Made by a program: the position numbers and the translations under genes. Shown here piece by piece: positions 57,929 through 64,000 of a DNA stretch of 64,000 nt (positions within the stretch are counted from its first letter, which is position 1; each line of letters starts with the position of its first letter). The notes beneath the pieces were generated by a model, which saw only the letters and a list, made by a program, of their open reading frames with translations, was not told where the DNA came from and did no database searches. The DNA is from Benincasa hispida (Eukaryota > Streptophyta > Magnoliopsida > Cucurbitales > Cucurbitaceae): contig NC_052351.1 of NCBI RefSeq assembly GCF_009727055.1, positions 59,775,390 through 59,839,389 on the forward strand. Direction: 5' to 3'.

Positions 57929-59793
57929 TGTTGGGTTATCCTAAATCTAGTGTATCTTGTGGTTTTTAGTTTTGTTAACAAAAATTATTTATCTAATAAA
58001 ATAAGAGATATTTTATTTGACAATTAGACTGCATTAATTCAATCCAATAAACTAAGATTCAAGGTTATTTTATGAATCTTAAACATGTATGTAGAGACAT
58101 ATAGGTGGATCATGTTTAAGTAATAACCTAAATGGTCTGTAGTTGATGGATAAGGCTTGGTACCTTATCCCGTGACATTACGATACGACTTGCTTTGTAG
58201 ATATTACAATTGTTGTAAAGTGCTACAAATGATCTGATCTTGATCGTTCATGTTGGTACATATGATCGGAGGTATTCTATATAAAGAGTTTGTATAAGAC
58301 CAGACCACGAAATGAATAGACTCTCTATATAACGCTAGAAGAGTTGGTACCTGTTTGTATAAGAGAGATGGATCATGGTTACTAGAAGAGACTTGCATTT
58401 CACTAGGATGACCATAGGAGACTTGACCTTAATCTTGAGTGAGTTGTGAACTCTTGTTTATGACATAAATTCTTTGATCTGTATGGGTGAGAGTGTCCAT
58501 GATAATTGACTCAATAAGCCTACCATTTGTGGGATTTGTCTGATCAAGGAGTTGGGAACATAACTACACAAGATGGAATTCACTCATTCTCATTCCTTAG
58601 GAAAGTAGATAAATTGCTTCCTTAATAGCTAATTCTGGGTTTTGAATAATGAGACTTCAACCTATCACTGGCCCAAGAGGTCTTAGTTTATAGTTGGACT
58701 ATAAACTGTTTGTCCATTAGAGGAATCAGTGATGCTTAAGGAGTTCGATGTAATTACAGAGGTAAAACAGTATTTTAACCCAGCTATAGTTATGTGCATT
58801 TGTGAATGGTCATCGCTTTGTTGATTGGTTATATCCAAGGAAATAGAAATAAATTTACAGTGCGAAGAAGTATACTACCGTTCATTAGTGGAATGTCCGA
58901 TAGTTAATAAACATTGATTAATTGGATTAAAGAAATTTAATCAATTAATCTCATATCATTGGAGCTTCCAATCTGTAGATCCATAAGGTGCCCTCGATAG
59001 CTCACCAAAGAAAATACAAGAGGAATGATTTGAATTATTCAAATCAATGAATGAGATAATATATTAATAAGATTAATATGATATGGCTAATTATAGATTT
59101 GATCTATAATTAAGAGAGAAATATTTGAATAGGATTCAAATAATGAATTTTTTATGAATTAGATTCATAAGGAATTAGTTAATTTTGAGAGGTGGAGATA
59201 AATAAACATATCATGCTTATTTAATTAATTAACTATATACATTAAGTTAGATTTAATATATATAGTTATTTATTAGGTTTATGAATTAATGAAATAAATG
59301 TTATTTGATTAATTGAGCCCTAAGGTAAATATGGAAATACTTGGAGATGGGTAAAATTTTCTCCATATAAATAGTTTTTTTTTGCCCAAATTAAAAAAAA
59401 AATGATTTTCATTTGTGAAAACCTAGCCTCCAAAGTTCTCCAAAATTCTCTTTAACATTTTTCTCCTTCCTACCATTCCTACTCCAAGGGTTAGAGAACA
59501 CTCTTCTACCCTTGGATTCCAAGAGAATATCGTGGTCTCTCTTACGGTGGTGTTCATTGTTCGTTGGAGATACGTTAAGGAGAAAAAGCTTGGGATTTTC
59601 GTGAAGACAAAGGGATCTATAATGGTAAGAAAATGTTCTTCTTCCCCTTTCTTCTTATTAAAAGGCATGTTGAATGTATAAACATGATTTATCCTTTATT
59701 TTTGTTTTGTTTTATTCTGATTTTGTTTCATATAAATTGAAAAATAGAAATGCAAGGCATTCAAATACTTCCGCTTGGGATTTGATCCCTTCA
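57929..59793 (+). mobile_element. Solo copia LTR with perfect 5 bp target duplication
   Basis: Starts TGTTGGGTTATCC and ends GGGATTTGATCCCTTCA, 1865 bp. The flanks are GGTTT (57924-57928) and GGTTT (59794-59798), an exact pentamer duplication. There is no PBS after the end and no PPT before the start, so this is a solo LTR formed by recombination between two LTRs. It shares long blocks with 60868-62500 (for example AATCCAATAAACTAAGAT, CAAGTAATAACCTA-like text, GAGTTTGTATAAGACC) and with element 1's LTR. Confidence 0.93.
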
Positions 59794-59798
59794 GGTTT

Positions 59799-60590
59799 TT
59801 GAGGTTTATAGGGATTTTTTTGAATTCTATGAGATTTGCTATGAATCTTTCTTGGACATTTTCTATTTCATTAAGATTTCCTTTCTTTTATTCAATTTCT
59901 AGAACAAGCATAGAATTGATGAATTGATGACTCGATTTCTTGTATGTTTGTCTTCGCTATGTTCGTTTTTTTATGTCCGTAATTGCATTGAAAGCATGCT
60001 CAATTCAGTAGCAATAGGTTTTAGTTTGGATTATGACATGATTTCTAGGCTATCTTGGATCACCTAATTGATAACAAAACCTAAAGATTAGAAATGCATA
60101 AGGATAGAATTGGCTATTCTTACTTAATGTCTTAATCAATCCATGAACGTAATGCAATTAGCTAAGTAAATTGCCTTTGAAACGAGCTTAGTTAACTTAG
60201 GGATTAAGGTCATGTTCATTCTCATTAGGCAGTTTGTATGGGCCATCCCTACATTCGATTAGGCTTAAGAAATAGTTAATTCAAGAATGTTTTCATAATT
60301 AGTCGATGATCAGATTCATAGAAAACCCTATGATCTCTAAACCAGCAAAGATATTTTTGTGTTCGATCTCTCTCTTTCTCAATCAATCTTACTTTTCTGC
60401 ATTTTAATTTTTGCACTTAGTTTTCTTGTAAATCAAACTAAAACTTTCATTTTTACTTCTTTTCATAGTCAAATTTAGTTTTAAGGGAGATCTAATTTTT
60501 GACCTCTTTGTGGTCTGACCCCATGCTTGCTATTTGTGCTATCTAATAATATATGTAGTAGTTCGGTGATATATAAATATATATATATTT
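59799..60590 (+). mobile_element. Gypsy (Athila-like?) LTR remnant
   Basis: Noncoding text with TCTCTAAACCAGCAAAG, GCATTTTAATTTTTGCACTTAG and, near the end, GACCTCTTTGTGGTCTGACC then CTTGCTATTTGTGCTA. In plant gypsy LTRs of the Athila style the 3' end reads much like this (CCCTGTGGTTCGACC...CTTGCTTACTGTGCTA). No PBS or coding region follows. Moderate to weak call. Confidence 0.4.
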
Positions 60591-60867
60591 TTTTTTTGTT
60601 TCGGGTGGAGTTGAATTAACGACATCGATATTCGAAATATGAACAATTTAATAAAATAAATGTCCAAAACACATGGGCCCTCACAATTTGATCAAATCAA
60701 AAAGCAAAGCGAATCTAAGTGCCAAATATAGTAATTATCTATTATGGAGAAAACCCATAGAAGGCATCATTCATCACGTGCATATCAATACATAAAGCAC
60801 CCACCAAAATCAAATATTGAGATCTTTAAATCAAAATCAAGACAGTTCGTTTGGCTCTGATACCAAT
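60591..60867 (-). other. Short internal remnant and PBS of the 60868-62500 LTR
   Basis: On the minus strand, directly after the LTR end, ATTGGTATCAGAGCC (60867-60853) is a near-perfect initiator Met-tRNA primer site. About 260 bp of leader follow and then the element is cut. No coding region remains. Confidence 0.8.
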
Positions 60868-62500
60868 TGAAGTAATTGAATCATAATGTAGAAGTGTTAA
60901 ACATTTGTCTTTGAATTTGGTTTGGGAAAATGAACATCAATTTTACAGAATTAAGAGGCCAAGCATATAATTCAGAAAAATAATTACCTTTGGTGAATCA
61001 CTAATCTTCATGAAAATCCCTTTGAGGTCACAAACAATACTTCATCTCCCAATAGAACACCACCGAGAAAACCTTATTATTCTTAGGATACAAGGAAGAT
61101 GGAAGTGTGGGCTCCAAAGCTTTTTGGCATAGGGAACTTTTCAGGAAAATGAGTGTGAGAGTAATTACAGAAAAACATTCTTCACTTACCTTTTTTTTCT
61201 GTTTTACTTAGATAAGAGGAGAATGAGGGAAGTTAAAATAATTCCTTAATGGGGAGTTATATTACTTATTTATTTTTATTTTAATATTATATTAATATAA
61301 ATAATATTAAATATATTAAATAATATTTATAATATGATTAATTAACCATTAATAACTATATTATATGCATTCATAATCATATTATAATGCAACCTCCTGT
61401 TTTAACCTATAGTTTTAATATGAATCAAATTCATATTAAATTTTAATTTCTAGTATAAAGCCTATTTATTTTTCTCTCACATATTAAATACTTTTAATTA
61501 TAAATCATATTTATAATTAATTATATATTACGATGTATCAATATACATTATATTAATCATATTAATATAAGTAATTACTTAAATTTCCTTAAATAATTTG
61601 CACAATTTAAATTGTTTCGAAAACAAATAGTCCTTGTTTTTATCCTTGGTGAGCTAACAAGAGGACCATTTGGACTAGAAGCTCCATTGATACAAGAATA
61701 ACTAACTAAAGCTTTTAATTGGATTAATCGACATTCCTTAATTGTCGGTCATTTCAGTAAAGATTGATAGCTGCACTCTTCACATATATTTCTATATCCA
61801 TTAGATATAACCAATCAAGTTGACCCTGTAACTACAAGTGGGTCAAAATTACCGTTTTACCCTTGTATGTATATCTAACTCCTTAAATGTCACTAATTCA
61901 TCTAATGAACAAACAACTTATGGTCTAACCATAAACTAACCCCTCTCGAGCTATTAAGAGGGTGATACCTCATTAATCAAGATCTAAAATCAGTTATTCG
62001 ATCTTGTATAGCTGTGTTCCCATCTCACTCAGGATTAATGTCAAGTTACCTATAGTCATCCTAGTGAAAAGTTGGTTTCTTCAAGCAACGATCTTATACT
62101 TAGAAACTAATCATTTTGTGGTCCGATCTTATATAAACTATTTATACTGGATATCTCCACTCACATGTCTCCACATGAACAATATAGATCATATCCTCTA
62201 TAACACTTGCAACTCAGGTAACAATTACAGAGTGAGTCGTATCTATAGTATCACCAGCATAAGACACCCAACCTTAACCATATACTGTAGACCTTCTAGG
62301 TTATTACTTGAACATGATTGACCTGTATGTTTACCACATATTGTTCAAGTTTCATTAATTAACCTTAGATCTTAGTTTATTGGATTGAGTTAACGTTGTC
62401 TAAATGTCAAATAAAATACTTCTTATTTTATTAAATAAATAATTTATTTTACAAATTACAAATCACAAGATGAATGAGAGTTAGGACATTAAATCTAACA
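60868..62500 (-). mobile_element. 5' LTR of a minus-strand copia element, body lost
   Basis: On the minus strand it starts TGTTAGATTTAATGTCC (62500) and ends ATTCAATTACTTCA (60868), 1633 bp, adjoining the primer site. It interrupts the Ale-like copia gag at 62500. It belongs to the same LTR family as the solo LTR. Because the PBS is retained, it is a 5' LTR of a truncated element rather than a solo LTR. Confidence 0.88.
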
Positions 62501-63313
62501 CATTATTACCTTGAGATGGAATATTTGATTGAGATTGTGGCTGATACCGTTGTCCTGCCTTTTGCTTATAACAAGGGGATAACCATGAAATTTATAACAC
62601 CAATCCACTATATGGCCAAGTTTTCCACAATGAGTGCAAATCTGTTCTTTATCTTTTGATGATTCGAGGAAGTTGAAGACGATTGCACAGAGGAAGAGGC
62701 TTTTGTAGCAGCAACATTTTGAGTAACCAAAAGTCCAATTGCTGGTTGATTAGTCAGAATTGGTAGTGATCATTGTTGTTCTTCTTAAGCAATAAGAGCA
62801 ATGGCTTGGTTGATAGCAGGCGGAGGATCCATAAGCAGTATTTGAGAGCGCCCATGACCATACGATTCATTGTAGGAGAGTGCTGGACTGGAGTTAGAGT
62901 GGCTAGGCTTCGTTTGAGTTGAAAAATGCTAGGTCCATTCTTCCTTTGAAACCGTTCTTTCAGATCAAGCCATATCGTCGCGCTGAATCAGAAAACAAAA
63001 TATTGGAAGAAATGCTTTTGGATACAGAATTCGAGATCCATGCTATCACGATATGATTGTTGCAAATCCAAGCCGAAAGTAATGCTCCAGTTGGTTGAGT
63101 GAGTGTTCTAGCGATAAACCCTAGTTTGTTGCAAACCAAAAGAGCCAGGATCATCGATCTACTCCATGTAACATAATTTTCATCAGTTAGTAAATCTGAA
63201 ACCAGAACGAGATTTGAGGTGTTACTCCGATGAAGATAGTAAGAACTTTGAGAGGAAGTTTTAGAGGATGTAGAAGACGAAGAACAATTTGTTTCTTCGG
63301 GAGGAGTCGTCAT
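62501..63313 (-). pseudogene. Ale-like copia Gag with CCHC knuckle, interrupted
   Basis: 63313-62960 starts MTTPPEETNCSSSSTSSKTS and contains YYLHRSNTSNLVLVSDLLTD and NYVTWSRSMILALLVCNKLG, the N-terminal gag fold of short-LTR copia elements. After frame breaks the minus strand near 62650-62560 reads ICTHCGKLGHIVDWCYKFHG, a CCHC knuckle (C-x2-C-x4-H-x4-C) followed by YPLVISKRQ. It stops at 62501 where the nested LTR begins; the rest of pol was not found on the far side. Gag packages the element RNA. Confidence 0.88.
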
Positions 63314-63372
63314 GGCTACGAAGAAGAAAATTCATCTCTGACAATGGAAGAGAGAATTTTCTCTGATACTAT

Positions 63373-63605
63373 AATAAGAGAGAATTTTGAAAATGAAACT
63401 GATTTGATCTTATTCATTTCCTCATCAGAATATAAAATTAATTTACATTAAGCTGTGTATCATGTGCATAGCTCGTGCAATCTAACTAACTTACAACAGA
63501 ATAACAAATCGTAACATTTAATATGTGATAATACATCTTCTAAAAGTACTTACAATAAATACATTCGTAAATTTCTTTAGTACAAAGAAAGTTTATTTTC
63601 CAACA
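63373..63605 (-). mobile_element. Short 5' LTR of the Ale-like copia element
   Basis: On the minus strand it starts TGTTGGAAAATAAAC (63605) and ends before TATAGTATCAGAG (63373-63360), a decayed form of the TGGTATCAGAG primer site, ~50 bp upstream of the gag ATG. About 233 bp, the size usual for this copia lineage. The 3' CA is mutated, so that edge is approximate. Confidence 0.75.
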
Positions 63606-64000
63606 TTATCAAGAACAATTTTGAGTTCTCCCTTTAATAAAACTGAAATGACTATATGTGTATCATAGCCCACAATCTCCAACAACACTTAGTTGGAGTG
63701 AGATAATAATCACCCACTTCTTATTCTAAAATTAGTTGAAGTGGGACAAAAGTTATTAAATTTAGCATAAAAAGTATAATCTTAATTTATTTAACAAGGT
63801 TGCAAGTTCAACTTGTGACCTCCTATTTTCTTTTTAAACATAAATTTTTCTTTAGGAATATATATTTTTAAAATGTTGAAAGTTCGAATAAACATGGTTT
63901 CTAATCCACCCGTAATAATTGTACATCAAAGCCACTATCCATATTTGTTTTAATAAAATATGTTATTTCTCTTAATTCAAAAGACTGAACCATAACTATT
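63606..64000. other. Intergenic, nothing recognised
   Basis: AT-rich, no ORF or repeat signal seen up to the end of the window. Confidence 0.5.

Overview
This window is nuclear DNA of a flowering plant and consists almost entirely of transposable elements in various stages of decay, nested and truncated. I found no intact host gene and no tRNA or full rRNA gene. Families with typical plant signatures are a hAT transposon with a BED-finger transposase, an L1-type LINE with a zf-RVT tail, Ty3/gypsy and Ty1/copia LTR elements (most with an initiator-Met tRNA primer site), a 5S-related short repeat and organelle-derived DNA. The copia LTR family and the TATCA-TGATA repeat type look to me like those of Cucurbitaceae, but that placement is from memory and tentative.

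Layout. 1-1317: an LTR remnant with a TATA box and a ~110 bp tandem repeat. 3328-7583: a complete but dead hAT element on the minus strand, with TIRs and an imperfect 8 bp target duplication. A perfect 38 bp Nextera mate-pair junction adapter (7424-7461) sits inside it and is an assembly artefact. 8334-17571: an L1-type LINE on the minus strand, split at 10456-14265 by a gypsy fragment ordered pol-tail, LTR, gag-PR-RT (inside-out). An N gap at 11477 is flanked by a duplicated stretch. 17572-26290: AT-rich DNA, a TATCA/TGATA array, a 5S-related (Cassandra-like) remnant, a GTT/GTCG-rich degenerate array, a hairpin MITE-like end and a polypyrimidine tract.

26290-39110: a second TATCA/TGATA array split by an 11.7 kb copia element (26833-38487, plus strand). 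That element's gag/protease section is replaced by a 5'-truncated, inverted second copia (33665-31216). 39601-39775 is a plastid ycf2 fragment with an internal inversion, followed by ~300 bp of mitochondrion-like sequence. 40878-48776 is a minus-strand, probably non-autonomous gypsy element: gag pieces remain, no RT or integrase is visible, and the 3' half is made of several unrelated tandem arrays. Its two LTRs differ by ~1.1 kb around a 33 bp minisatellite.

48777-64000: a minus-strand copia (gag to integrase), disrupted by a long gypsy-like noncoding insert and by an LTR end; then a solo copia LTR with a perfect 5 bp duplication (GGTTT), a gypsy LTR remnant, a minus-strand 5' LTR with primer site, and an Ale-like copia gag with its short LTR.

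Nothing here acts as a functional pathway. The interest lies in rearrangement structures, arrays of short palindromes, LTR evolution and assembly errors. Coordinates of decayed elements are accurate to a few bases where a TG/CA end or PBS is visible, and to tens of bases elsewhere.
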